Shown: positions 1 to 7,005, counted from the stretch's first letter. The stretch is 9,585 bases of DNA from Site-B1 sp963827785 (GCA_963827785.1 CAWHCT010000037.1:1-9585); one strand, 5' to 3'. The notes: generated from the sequence alone by a model not told the origin. Program-made: numbers and translations.

Positions 1-147
1 TAAACTGTAGTTATGCTTGTATAAATACAATGATTTTTCGCATTGTAAGCCGCGAATGAATGTTGATTTTGAAAGGATGGGTTTTTTCATAAAATAAAAG
101 AATTAATTTACGGGAAATTCTTCATAAAACCTCAGAGAAAGATAAAA

Positions 148-612
148 TCAAAGTTTAAAAATTTCAGCGTTATGCCACTTTATTGATTCCGATGACGGAT
201 ACCATTTCTCCTTTTCAGGAAGCATGATTTGTGTGCCATCAAGTTGTGAAATTGAATAAACGGAAGCATTATCCCTTACAGTTGGAGACAACCTAACTAT
301 ATAATTATTGTTGATAGTAATCAAACCTCTGTCAAAAGCCCTGTGCAAATTAGGAGATAAAGAAATACCATTAGGAATTGTGTCATCATGGGAAATATTG
401 AACGGTATTATGTGGCAGGCATCAACCATTTGGGCGTTTTGGGATGATTCAATTTTCATTCCGGAAATACAACAGCTGTAATTGTAAATCTTTGGTATGG
501 TTTTTTTAAACAAGCCACAACGAATGAATATCTCTTCTTCAAATTCATCTTCATCAAGAGATTCTCTTAAATCCTTAATATGGCTCTGGTATTCATCCTT
601 GGTTTCATTCAA
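148..612 (-). pseudogene. HNH endonuclease, C-terminal nuclease half of a frameshifted gene
   Basis: This is the catalytic half of an McrA-like HNH nuclease that would cut DNA as part of a restriction-type defence. Visible motifs are a CCISG segment (residues 47-51), DACHIIP with H67, N81 in NGISLSPN, and LHRAFD with H90; together they make the H-N-H signature. The conserved lead-in LFKKTIPKIYN (34-44) is typical of the inner part of a longer protein, not of a natural N-terminus. The only plausible start here is a TTG at 612. The frame stays open upstream past 671 into the preceding ORF, so the true product began in the 671-1129 ORF. Seen: the motifs and the open frame. Inferred: one ancestral gene of roughly 320 codons, now interrupted. 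Whether the half is expressed alone cannot be told. Confidence 0.8.
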
Positions 613-670
613 AATTTGATTTTCAATAGATAATTCCTCAGTCTCGTATGACGGTTTTGTATAGTTTAAT

Positions 671-1129
671 TTAGTAATCAGGAAAATAGTTTTGAAGCAA
701 TGTTTCTATTAAAACATTTCTGGAAAAAGAGTCCAATATTAAGGTAAATAGCTTCTTGTCAATTTCAGCGAATGCTATTGTTTCATTTAAGTTTTTAAAG
801 CTCTTGATGCTTTTGGAATTGGTTAATTTTAATTGCATTCCAGTTTTAGTTGTAAGAAACCAGAAAGGTTCACTTCTCATATGAAAAAATGGCAATGCAA
901 AATTTGCTTTATGTCTGGTTTCTACAAGATTTTTCCAATTTTGTTTAAAGGCCAACAGCAATTCAGAAGTAATAAATATTCTATTTGAACTGATATGCCC
1001 ATTTTGGATTAATTGAATAATTGAAAGCAATAGGATTGGTTTATGAGGGGCTTTGCCTAAACCTTTGTTATAGCCTCTGTTTAGCTTTCTGAAAAACCCT
1101 ATATATTTTTCTAAAGTTTGTTCAATCAT
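671..1129 (-). pseudogene. N-terminal half of the frameshifted HNH restriction endonuclease
   Basis: This ORF carries the N-terminal, presumed DNA-recognition half of the HNH nuclease encoded downstream. The GKAPHKPILLL stretch (25-35) and the ALPFFHMRSEPFWFL segment (78-92) resemble the N-terminal domain of ScoMcrA-type HNH nucleases. Some members of that group bind phosphorothioate-modified DNA; specificity here is inference. The reading frame ends with NYFPDY and a stop at 671-673. Removing one T from the minus-strand GATTACTAA gives GAT ACT AAA and joins this ORF to the HNH half, reading NYFPDTKLNYT. Both frames are open only over about 36 bases just before the stop, so the lesion must lie there. 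The start at ATG 1129 fits the family because the helix before GKAPHKP is complete. It may be a real pseudogene or a sequencing error. Confidence 0.78.
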
Positions 1130-1203
1130 GTTACTAATTTAAAGCTTTTATTCGTATCTTTACAACTGCATCAGGAACGCTATAAAGCGTACCAACCGAG
1201 CAC

Positions 1204-1331
1204 AAAAAAAAAATTTGCAGGGTCTTCCATCCTGTCACTCTTTTTAGTGCCGCGGAATATGACTTGTCGTAAACACCTGCCTACGGCAGGCAGGCGCAAC
1301 TATCTTTTTTAGAACAAAACCACAATTGTTT
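1204..1331 (-). repeat. Dispersed 3'-end repeat, type A, copy 1 (terminator arm lost)
   Basis: From 1215 to 1331 this matches the copy at 6210-6326 over 117 bases with six substitutions and no gaps. It begins 15 bases after the stop codon of the epimerase-like gene. The body contains the palindrome CCTGCCTACGGCAGG and the small inverted repeat CACT/AGTG. Unlike the other copies, one arm of the terminator hairpin is missing: a run of ten A is followed directly by TTTGCAGGGTC. This copy should therefore not terminate minus-strand transcription well. Confidence 0.9.
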
Positions 1332-1345
1332 TCTTGCGGCCTTGG

Positions 1346-2518
1346 TTACAGTGTCTTCCATTCTTTAAGAATAGAGTGTTCTCTTATCAAAATAGATTCC
1401 GGGTCTAATTCAACTTTATCTCTTTGTTCTTGTGAAACGGCGTCAGATATCCACCATTCATAAGTGTCTTTTATTGACTTTACTAATGGCGTTATTTTTA
1501 ATCCATTGGCTAAGCCTTTTTCATTATTTATTTTAGCAGATCCGCTGTTGTTGCCTGTAGGTAAAATCCAGGGCACAATACCATAAATGTCATTCTTCAT
1601 TAAAAACTCATAATCATCAACTTTTACAAAAGTATTTTTGACTGTAAATGCCTGTTCTGCTTCTTCTACAAATTCATGAATGCTTTGATCTTCTTTAGGC
1701 CCAACTGCGTTGTAAGTTCCGGCTTTTTTATCTTCAATTAAGCGGATCATCCATTCGGCTACATCTCTTACATCAATGTATTGCACCATGTCATTCATTT
1801 TGCCCGGCACCAAAACTTCTCCACCTTTGCTCAATCTGATCGGCCAATGTATAAATCTGTTTGATTTATCAGCCGGTCCAAACATATAGGTTGGTCGTAC
1901 TATTATGGTTCTGTCTTCTCCAAATTGGTTAATGGCTTCTAATTCAGAATTTGCCTTCATCACTCCGTACCAATATTCTATTTTTTCATATTCATCGGTA
2001 ATACCTTCAGGTTCTTTTAATAATAGTTCTGCACTTTCTTTGACATCACTTTTTAAATATGGATAATATACTCCTGTAGAAGATGTATAGAGATAGAGGT
2101 CGCAATTGTCCTTTAATAATTTGGCAGATTGTTTGGTCCATTCAGCATCATGCCCGGAGTTATCAATTACAGCATCCCATTTGCGATTTTCTAAGGCAGT
2201 TAGATTATCTTTTCTGTCACCAATCAGGTGTTCTACATTTTTAAATAAATCTTGATAAATCGATGGCTTTGTTTTTCCTCTTGTAAAAATTGAGATAGAA
2301 TGCCCTCTGTTTAAAGCATAGGCAACCTGGTGAAGCCCTAAAAAACTTGTACCGCCAAGTATGAGAATGTTTAGGGGTTTGCTGTTGCTTTTTGAATGTT
2401 TATTCTTTTCTTTAAGTTTAAAATCACAACTATATAGGCTAGAAAGTAACAAGGATAAACCTATGCTTGTTTTAATTCCTGTTTTAATAAATTCTCTTCT
2501 TGATTTTTTACTTTCCAT
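1346..2518 (-). CDS. Tat-exported lipoprotein, NAD-dependent epimerase/dehydratase (extended SDR) family
   Basis: This is a 390-residue extended short-chain dehydrogenase fold protein, probably acting on a nucleotide sugar or similar substrate; the substrate is unknown. The N-terminus has a twin-arginine motif SRREFIK (6-12), a hydrophobic stretch (about 19-29) and a lipobox ending in C31, so export in folded form and lipid anchoring are likely. The Rossmann glycine motif GGTSFLG is at 55-61, the catalytic serine region YTSSTGVYY at 144-152, and YxxxK at Y184/K188, followed by RPTYMFGP (208-215), typical of the family. The gene stands alone, with 244 bases upstream and a repeat element behind it. 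A TATGTTTG box lies about 29 bases before the start. Tat substrates usually leave with their cofactor bound, which would suit an NAD(P) enzyme. Fold and export signal are clear; the reaction is not. Confidence 0.85.
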   Translation of the reverse strand: MESKKSRREFIKTGIKTSIGLSLLLSSLYSCDFKLKEKNKHSKSNSKPLNILILGGTSFLGLHQVAYALNRGHSISIFTRGKTKPSIYQDLFKNVEHLIGDRKDNLTALENRKWDAVIDNSGHDAEWTKQSAKLLKDNCDLYLYTSSTGVYYPYLKSDVKESAELLLKEPEGITDEYEKIEYWYGVMKANSELEAINQFGEDRTIIVRPTYMFGPADKSNRFIHWPIRLSKGGEVLVPGKMNDMVQYIDVRDVAEWMIRLIEDKKAGTYNAVGPKEDQSIHEFVEEAEQAFTVKNTFVKVDDYEFLMKNDIYGIVPWILPTGNNSGSAKINNEKGLANGLKITPLVKSIKDTYEWWISDAVSQEQRDKVELDPESILIREHSILKEWKTL

Positions 2519-2546
2519 ATTTCTTATTTTTTTTTGCTCTATTAGC

Positions 2547-2554
2547 CAAACATA
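2547..2554 (-). promoter_or_regulatory. Candidate -7 promoter box of the epimerase-like gene
   Basis: The minus strand reads TATGTTTG, an exact match to the Bacteroidota -7 element TAnnTTTG, about 29 bases before the start codon. No convincing -33 TTTG is seen at the usual distance, so the call rests on one box. Confidence 0.4.
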
Positions 2555-2639
2555 AAAATATTAATTATTTGAATTTATTTCAATAAAAATCCGGGATGTT
2601 TAGTCTCAATTTTTCATTGTAGCCAAGGTGTTTGTGTTA

Positions 2640-2752
2640 TGTTGTGGTGCGGGATTACGAGGCGATTTCCTATTAGTTTACACCGACTTTTTTTACGAGC
2701 TACAAACGCTCGTAAACCACTGAAACCCGCATGCACTATACCATGTGTTGTG
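2640..2752. repeat. Structured intergenic element with nested inverted repeats
   Basis: The gap between the AlkD-like and epimerase-like genes holds an unusual structured stretch. A perfect 9-bp inverted repeat, TTTACGAGC (2692-2700) and GCTCGTAAA (2708-2716), encloses a 7-base loop. Outer arms GCGGG (2649-2653) and CCCGC (2726-2730) surround it, and TGTTGTG occurs outside both arms (2640-2646 and 2746-2752). The hairpin is not followed by a T-run on either strand, so it is not an ordinary intrinsic terminator. It could be a mobile or recombination-related repeat or a structured RNA; this is inference. Confidence 0.5.
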
Positions 2753-2762
2753 CCGTCGTGCT

Positions 2763-3479
2763 TTATTTACTTTTCCTAAACTTCTTTCTATATTCCTTAT
2801 CCATTTTTTCTGTGGAATATTGTATTATCAATCTGCCACATTGGTCTTTCCATTTCATTAAAAACTCTTCAATCTCTGAAGGATATTTTTTCCATAATCC
2901 ACGTAGCAGTGTTCCTATTCCTTTTTGAACATATTCTGAGTTATCTAACATTAATGGTTCAATTAGATGTATTGCAATCTCAGGTTTCAAGTCTTTTTTG
3001 ATTAATTCAACTAAAGTTACTGGCACAGTTCTTCTTTTCCATTCTGACTCCGAGTTTGTCCATTCTTTCAATTTGTCAAATGAAATTACATTATCAATCA
3101 GAAAACTTGATAGCACTAACATACACAATGCGTCAGTAGTTGCCCAATTTGATATGCCATAATCAAACCAATTTCCAATTCTCTCAAAACTCTGAGTTGT
3201 ATAATTTTTTCTCTCTGATTGTAAAAATGAAATTGCAAAAGATATTTCCTCAAATTTGCCGTTTTGCATTAATTTATCACCTAATTCCAAATAATTCTCC
3301 AGATTCATATCGTCTTTCCATTGTTCAATCCATTTATCTCTTTGAATTTCATATGTTTTTTGCTCAATTCCGTATCCATCATATCCATCTTTGAAATATT
3401 TTGCATATTTCTTGATAACATCAGGATTTGAATTTGATTCGCAAAAGGATCTAATTTCTTTAAGTTTTGAATTAATCAT
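2763..3479 (-). CDS. DNA alkylation repair protein, AlkD-like HEAT-repeat glycosylase family
   Basis: This 238-residue, mostly helical protein matches the AlkD-like DNA glycosylases, which remove N3- and N7-alkylated purines from DNA in base excision repair. The spacing W112-ATT-D116 in GISNWATTD matches the tryptophan and catalytic aspartate pair of AlkD. WKRRTVPV (147-154) matches the conserved arginine helix, and YVQKGIGTLLRGLWKKYP (183-200) matches the late helix normally written QKAIGWALRE. In that helix the usual tryptophan is T190, so one aromatic DNA contact appears to be absent. Length is normal for the family. The start at 3479 places MINSKLKEIR before the first helix. It lies 50 bases behind the membrane protein gene, so co-transcription is possible. 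TGTTGTG occurs on both sides of the gene (2746 and 3520). The family is clear; activity is inferred. Confidence 0.82.
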   Translation of the reverse strand: MINSKLKEIRSFCESNSNPDVIKKYAKYFKDGYDGYGIEQKTYEIQRDKWIEQWKDDMNLENYLELGDKLMQNGKFEEISFAISFLQSERKNYTTQSFERIGNWFDYGISNWATTDALCMLVLSSFLIDNVISFDKLKEWTNSESEWKRRTVPVTLVELIKKDLKPEIAIHLIEPLMLDNSEYVQKGIGTLLRGLWKKYPSEIEEFLMKWKDQCGRLIIQYSTEKMDKEYRKKFRKSK

Positions 3480-3529
3480 TGTTATATTATTTCCTTGATT
3501 TAGTATGTGGTAGATCCGTTGTTGTGTAG

Positions 3530-4045
3530 TTATTTTTTTACTTCATTTTCTATATCCACCAATTTCAATTCCTTATGGTAGGCTTCAATTCTCGAGTGTG
3601 CAGTTCCGTCAACTAATAAGATAATTATCAGCATAGCGATTGTTGTAATACTAATTGCTCTCCACGTTGGTGTATTAACAAATAGAATTAGTAAGGCTGC
3701 TACGATAATAAGTATTGGAATTACCTTAAATACAACTTTGTATTCTTTTAATGTGCTTTCGGAACGTTCAATTTCGGATTGATAAAAGGCTGGTGTATCG
3801 CTATTAAATGCGTTTTCAAATTGGGTAATCCTTGATTTATTTGTGAAAAATAAACCAAGTCCTATTGTCATAAGTAATAAACCCGCTACCAAGGTTGGAA
3901 TGATGTAAGCCTTTGCTAAATCCGTTTTTCCCAACTGCCAAAACCCAATACTTGTGATTAAAAATAAAATTGCAAAAAGGATGAAGAAACGTGTTGAGAA
4001 GACTTCGGATTTTGCCCATTCTGTGGCTAATTTTAATAGTTCCAT
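3530..4045 (-). CDS. Four-helix integral membrane protein of unknown function
   Basis: This 171-residue protein is not recognised by function. Hydrophobic segments at about 18-37, 48-67, 104-123 and 128-146 suggest four membrane helices in two hairpins. A charged, glutamate- and lysine-rich stretch (70-103) separates the hairpins and a charged tail follows. With an even number of helices, both ends should lie on the same side, probably cytoplasmic. The gene starts 3 bases after the AraC-type regulator stops, so it is very likely the third cistron of the SDR-araC operon. That suggests a role in whatever response the regulator controls, perhaps handling a small organic compound or membrane stress. 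This role is inference from position only. Confidence 0.75.
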   Translation of the reverse strand: MELLKLATEWAKSEVFSTRFFILFAILFLITSIGFWQLGKTDLAKAYIIPTLVAGLLLMTIGLGLFFTNKSRITQFENAFNSDTPAFYQSEIERSESTLKEYKVVFKVIPILIIVAALLILFVNTPTWRAISITTIAMLIIILLVDGTAHSRIEAYHKELKLVDIENEVKK

Positions 4046-4048
4046 TGT

Positions 4049-4960
4049 TTAATTTAGTTTATATTTTTCTCTGTACTCAGTCGGACTTATACCTTCTTTC
4101 TTTTTGAATAATCTCGAAAAATAGGGTGGATATTCAAACCCTAATTCATAAGCCACTTCTGAAATACTCTTATTTGGTTGTAATAGTATATTTTTTGCTT
4201 CATCTATTAAATGCAAGTGTAAATGTTCGGTTGTAGTTTTACCTGTTTCCTTTTTCAAAGTATCACTTAAGTAACGTTGTGAAACCGACATTTTATCTGC
4301 GACTTGCTCTATACTTGGAATGCCTTTTTCTTGCAATTGTCCTGATTCAATATATTCAGTTAAATGTTGATTGAATTTCTCTAACAAATCGTTCGATATT
4401 TCTTTTCTATTTAAAAACTGCCTTTCATAGAAACGATTGGCATATTTTAACAACGTGTTTAATTGGGAAATAATAATTTCTTTACTGAAGACATCTTGAT
4501 TATTTTGATATTCAATTTCAATGTTTGCAACTATCGATTCTATTTGCTTTTCTTCTTTTGGCGAAAGATGTAATGCTTCATTTACTGAATAGGAAAAGAA
4601 ACCATATTTTTTTATTTGTAGAGCTAATTCCGTTCCTTTCAAAAAATCTTCGTGGAAGTTTATTGAAAAGCCTTTTTGCTCAAAAACTACACTATTATCC
4701 CATTGTAATACTTGTCTTGGTGCAATGAAAATCAAAGCTCCATTAGTGAAATCATATTTTGTTCTTCCGTAGTTTAAATCACCTTTTACAAACTTTTTTA
4801 AACTAATTGAATAGCAATCATTGGTAATTGGTGGTGAACTTTCTTTTGGACAAGGCAGAAAATTTTCACCTTTAGCCGAAAACACGCTTAACATAGGGTG
4901 CTCTGGTCGAGGAAGCCCTAAATAATCTAAATACGATGATAGTGTTTTAAAATGTTGCAT
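4049..4960 (-). CDS. AraC family transcriptional regulator
   Basis: This is a 303-residue DNA-binding regulator. The C-terminal hundred residues form the AraC/XylS two-helix-turn-helix domain: the first helix pair is around SIEQVADKMSVSQRYLSDTLKK (216-237), and the second is around ISEVAYELGFEYPPYFSRLF (266-285), ending with the signature GISPTEYREKY (290-300). The N-terminal part (about 20-130) looks like a cupin-type sensing domain with a beta-rich FTNGALIFIAPRQVLQW segment (71-87). The ligand is unknown. The gene lies 9 bases behind the SDR gene and 3 bases before the membrane protein gene, so the three are almost certainly one transcript and the regulator probably controls its own operon. 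Length and layout are normal for the family. Confidence 0.92.
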   Translation of the reverse strand: MQHFKTLSSYLDYLGLPRPEHPMLSVFSAKGENFLPCPKESSPPITNDCYSISLKKFVKGDLNYGRTKYDFTNGALIFIAPRQVLQWDNSVVFEQKGFSINFHEDFLKGTELALQIKKYGFFSYSVNEALHLSPKEEKQIESIVANIEIEYQNNQDVFSKEIIISQLNTLLKYANRFYERQFLNRKEISNDLLEKFNQHLTEYIESGQLQEKGIPSIEQVADKMSVSQRYLSDTLKKETGKTTTEHLHLHLIDEAKNILLQPNKSISEVAYELGFEYPPYFSRLFKKKEGISPTEYREKYKLN

Positions 4961-4969
4961 AATACAAAT

Positions 4970-5920
4970 TTAAATATTCCATTTTACACCTGTTTCTTTT
5001 TCCGAAAGTTCCCAAAGTTTTTTAGCAACTGCTTTATCTTTTGCGTGTGGCTCTAATTTATGTTCTCCAACTGGTCCTGTCCAATTGTTTCTTCCTGTAG
5101 GGCCGTAAAAACCACTCTGGTCTAAATCTGATTCTGTTGCACACATCAACTGCGGATAAGCACCTTTTTCTGCCGATTGTGTTAATGGTGATAATTTCAT
5201 TAGATTAAAAATGAATTTCATCATAAAACTACCACTTGTATTTATTAAGTTGGTTCTTGAAGAACCAGGATGACAAGCATATGCTTTAACATCTGATTTG
5301 CCTGCTTCTTTCAATCTATCCTGTAGTTCATAGATAGCCATAATCTGTGCCAGTTTACTTTGACTGTAAGCATTATTAGGTGTGTAATCTTTGTCCCAAT
5401 TCAAATCATCGAATTTGATGGTTTTAATCCCCATATCATATCCAAGACTTCCTACCGTTACAATTCGTCCTTTAGATTTTTCAATGAGCGGGAACAGTAA
5501 AGCTTGAAGGGTGAAATTTCCATAGTAATTCGTTCCCATTTGACTTTCCCAACCGTCTACTGTTAGTATTTGTTTTGGTACTTGTGCAATGGCAGCATTG
5601 CAGATAAGTGCATCAATTTGAGGAGCTATTTTTAAAACTTCCTCAGCTGCTTTTTTTATAGAAGCTTGTTCTGCCAAATCCATTTTTATAGCTAAAACGT
5701 TTATTTGGTTTCCAAGTTCTTGTTTTAAAGTTTTAATAGTGTTTTCTGCTTTCTTTGGGTTTCTATTAAGCATTACCACTTTAGCACCTTTTGAAAGCAA
5801 TATTTTTGTTGCTTCAAAACCTGTTCCGCTTGTAGTTCCTGTTATTACGTATGTTTTACCATTCAAGTCTCCAATTCTGTCTGGTGTCCAACCTTTTTTA
5901 CCAAATTGATTTGTATTCAT
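4970..5920 (-). CDS. Short-chain dehydrogenase/reductase (SDR family oxidoreductase)
   Basis: This is a 316-residue NAD(P)-dependent oxidoreductase. The cofactor motif TGTTSGTG is at 27-34, and R53 after the second strand (LNRN) favours NADP(H). The NAA motif is at 108-110 (usual form NNAG), the structural Asn of the catalytic tetrad is N131, the catalytic serine is S158 in VGSLG, and YSQSK gives Y185 and K189. HPG follows at 217-219. The overall shape, with an N-terminal WTPDRIGDLNGKTYVITG and a long C-terminal part containing FYGPTG, resembles the retinol dehydrogenase/protochlorophyllide reductase-like branch. The true substrate is unknown, though aldehydes or ketones are likely. It is the first gene of the operon with the AraC regulator and membrane protein. 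A promoter-like GACCTTTG lies about 34 bases upstream. Confidence 0.92.
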   Translation of the reverse strand: MNTNQFGKKGWTPDRIGDLNGKTYVITGTTSGTGFEATKILLSKGAKVVMLNRNPKKAENTIKTLKQELGNQINVLAIKMDLAEQASIKKAAEEVLKIAPQIDALICNAAIAQVPKQILTVDGWESQMGTNYYGNFTLQALLFPLIEKSKGRIVTVGSLGYDMGIKTIKFDDLNWDKDYTPNNAYSQSKLAQIMAIYELQDRLKEAGKSDVKAYACHPGSSRTNLINTSGSFMMKFIFNLMKLSPLTQSAEKGAYPQLMCATESDLDQSGFYGPTGRNNWTGPVGEHKLEPHAKDKAVAKKLWELSEKETGVKWNI

Positions 5921-5953
5921 TTTTGTCTATTTTTTAATGATTAAAATTATAAG

Positions 5954-5961
5954 ACAAAGGT
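5954..5961 (-). promoter_or_regulatory. Candidate promoter box of the SDR-araC operon
   Basis: The minus strand reads GACCTTTG, one base off the TAnnTTTG consensus, about 34 bases before the SDR start. A TTTA about 18 bases further upstream could act as a weak -33 element. The perfect palindrome GTCTAAAGAC (5974-5983) sits in that upstream region and could be a regulator site, possibly for the operon's own AraC protein; that link is inferred. Confidence 0.3.
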
Positions 5962-6189
5962 CGGTTGGAAGTAGTCTAAAGACCTTATACGGATTTTCGA
6001 ATGTTTTATACTTTTTGGTTTGTCATAATGAAGCACAACTTGATTATAAAGCTACATTATGTGGCACTATCCTGGCAAACTGGTGTTATAAACGATATGT
6101 TTTTACATATATAAATAACTATTGTTTGTTTGGAACAACTAATTAAGTAAGAAATATTGAACTATTTTATGATAGTCATCATCTTAAAT
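5962..6189. other. Non-coding stretch between the SDR operon and type A repeat
   Basis: No convincing gene is seen here on either strand. A short plus-strand frame (5937-6146) has no family signature and a composition unlike the neighbouring proteins. The stretch holds the GTCTAAAGAC palindrome noted for the SDR promoter, ATATG/CATAT inverted arms near 6095-6110, and a weak ATGAT/ATCAT hairpin at 6169-6182. None of these supports a specific call. Confidence 0.5.
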
Positions 6190-6221
6190 AAAAAAGACCC
6201 TGCAATATTTTGCAGGGTCTT
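6190..6221 (-). terminator. Intrinsic terminator for the lipoprotein transcript
   Basis: A perfect 12-bp stem, AAGACCCTGCAA (6194-6205) and TTGCAGGGTCTT (6210-6221), encloses a 4-base loop. On the minus strand it ends in a run of T from the A-run at 6190-6195. It lies at the far end of the type A repeat, about 170 bases past the lipoprotein stop. The same hairpin recurs at two other places in the window. Confidence 0.85.
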
Positions 6222-6326
6222 CCATCTTGTCACTCTTTTTAGTGCCGCAGAATATGATTTGTCTTAAACACCTGCCTACGGCAGGCAGGCGCAACTATCT
6301 TTTTTAGAACAAAGCCGCAATTGTTT
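6190..6326 (-). repeat. Dispersed 3'-end repeat, type A, copy 2 (intact)
   Basis: This is the intact type A element. Read on the minus strand it has a body of about 105 bases with the CCTGCCTACGGCAGG palindrome and an AGTG/CACT inverted repeat, then GATGGAAG, then the strong terminator hairpin. It matches 1215-1331 at 111 of 117 positions. The hairpin and the adjacent ATGGAAG are shared with the type B elements at 6923 and 8834, but the bodies of A and B are unrelated. It lies behind the lipoprotein gene, so it forms the 3' end of that transcript. Confidence 0.9.
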
Positions 6327-6330
6327 ATAC

Positions 6331-6362
6331 CCGCCTGCCACTATAAATATTTATTGAGGCGG
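6331..6362. repeat. Inverted repeat just after the lipoprotein gene
   Basis: Arms CCGCCT (6331-6336) and AGGCGG (6357-6362) enclose a loop that contains the perfect 12-base palindrome ATAAATATTTAT (6343-6354). It lies about 25 bases past the lipoprotein stop. There is no T-run behind it on the minus strand, so it may protect the 3' end of the mRNA rather than terminate transcription. Confidence 0.45.
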
Positions 6363-6387
6363 TCAGGTGCGGTGTTGCTATAGTTTA

Positions 6388-6819
6388 TTATTCTTTACAT
6401 TCGGAATAATCCACTGTGAAATTATACGATTTATCGGATAGCCTTTGAATGTTTGCGTCATTTCTATGGTCAGGCTTGTATGACGCTCCCGTGCCCAGAT
6501 CTACAGCAATGCCAATTAATCCCCAGGAAATAGCGCTCAAAATAAAATTCCCTGTTCTAAATGCGTTGTCAAAATTTTTTGTTTTAGGTTCGCATTTGTC
6601 TTGTTTTACTTCTACTTTGAGAGGTAGGTTTCTTTTAAATGAACTTGAAACTTCTCCTGTTCCAATCTTTTCTCCATTAGCATAAATTTCCGCATTTGGA
6701 TGGTCATTTACTTTTATATTAGCATTGTACCTGCTACCGCCAAACATGACCCCGCAACTGGTAAATAAAATTAAAGCTGACATTGTAATTGCTGCTAAAA
6801 ATAAAGTACTTTTTTTCAT
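6388..6819 (-). CDS. Small lipoprotein with PEGA-like domain
   Basis: This 143-residue protein has a clear lipoprotein signal: MKKS, a hydrophobic core (5-19) and the lipobox LFTSC, with C22 the lipidated residue. The mature part begins with a short beta-rich region resembling a PEGA-type repeat, where IYANGEKIGTGEVSSSF (45-61) resembles the usual V-NG-xx-G-T-P pattern. It ends with a hydrophobic glycine-rich segment, GLIGIAVDLGTGASYK (100-115), a motif shared by small lipoproteins with the pattern G-x-A-x-D-x-x-TG-A-x-Y-K. Location should be the outer or inner membrane, periplasmic or surface-exposed. Function is unknown. The gene is monocistronic: an A-type repeat with terminator lies behind it, and hipBST, with its own terminator, lies in front. 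The 3' part of the protein carries C141 near the end. Confidence 0.8.
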   Translation of the reverse strand: MKKSTLFLAAITMSALILFTSCGVMFGGSRYNANIKVNDHPNAEIYANGEKIGTGEVSSSFKRNLPLKVEVKQDKCEPKTKNFDNAFRTGNFILSAISWGLIGIAVDLGTGASYKPDHRNDANIQRLSDKSYNFTVDYSECKE

Positions 6820-6922
6820 GAAATTGAATTTAATATTAATATTTAATTGTTATAGTTTATAATTTCAATTTCCAAATTACGTACGAAATAAATTACATTC
6901 ATATGATTTAAATCAGCTACTC

Positions 6923-6956
6923 AAAAAAAAGACCCTGCAATATTTTGCAGGGTCTT
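6923..6956 (-). terminator. Intrinsic terminator of the hipBST operon
   Basis: The 12-bp stem AAGACCCTGCAA (6929-6940) and TTGCAGGGTCTT (6945-6956) has a TATT loop and is followed on the minus strand by eight T. It lies 50 bases past the hipT stop, at the end of the type B repeat. Confidence 0.88.
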
Positions 6957-7004
6957 CCATCCTTAGCGGATTATACAGGGTGGGTTTAATGCGTGACACA
7001 CCTT
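6923..7004 (-). repeat. Dispersed 3'-end repeat, type B, copy 1
   Basis: This element begins one base after the hipT stop codon. Its sequence is the same as the copy at 8834-8913 apart from one extra G near 6978-6980 and one extra A in the run of A. Read on the minus strand it has AAGGTGTGTCACGC, a CACC region that can pair with the opening GGTG, then GGATGGAAG and the terminator hairpin. The two B copies are direct repeats flanking the whole hipBST module. Confidence 0.92.
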
Positions 7005-7005
7005 G

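Noticed and set aside
26..47. TACAATG/CATTGTA inverted repeat near the left edge
   Set aside because: Seven-bp arms with an eight-base loop in AT-rich DNA, no T-run on the minus strand and no neighbour to explain it; chance is likely.
1118..1312. 64-residue plus-strand reading frame with an upstream TATCTTTAC box
   Set aside because: Most of it is the type A repeat read in the wrong strand, including the palindrome, so it is not a gene. The box resembles TAnnTTTG only partly and has no gene behind it.
5937..6146. 69-residue plus-strand reading frame
   Set aside because: It overlaps the SDR promoter region, has a cysteine- and tyrosine-rich random-looking sequence, no family features and no promoter or ribosome-binding site.
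1204..6326. Insertion sequence ends formed by the two type A repeats
   Set aside because: They are direct, not inverted, no transposase lies between or near them, and the bodies lie as 3' ends of genes instead of at target duplications.
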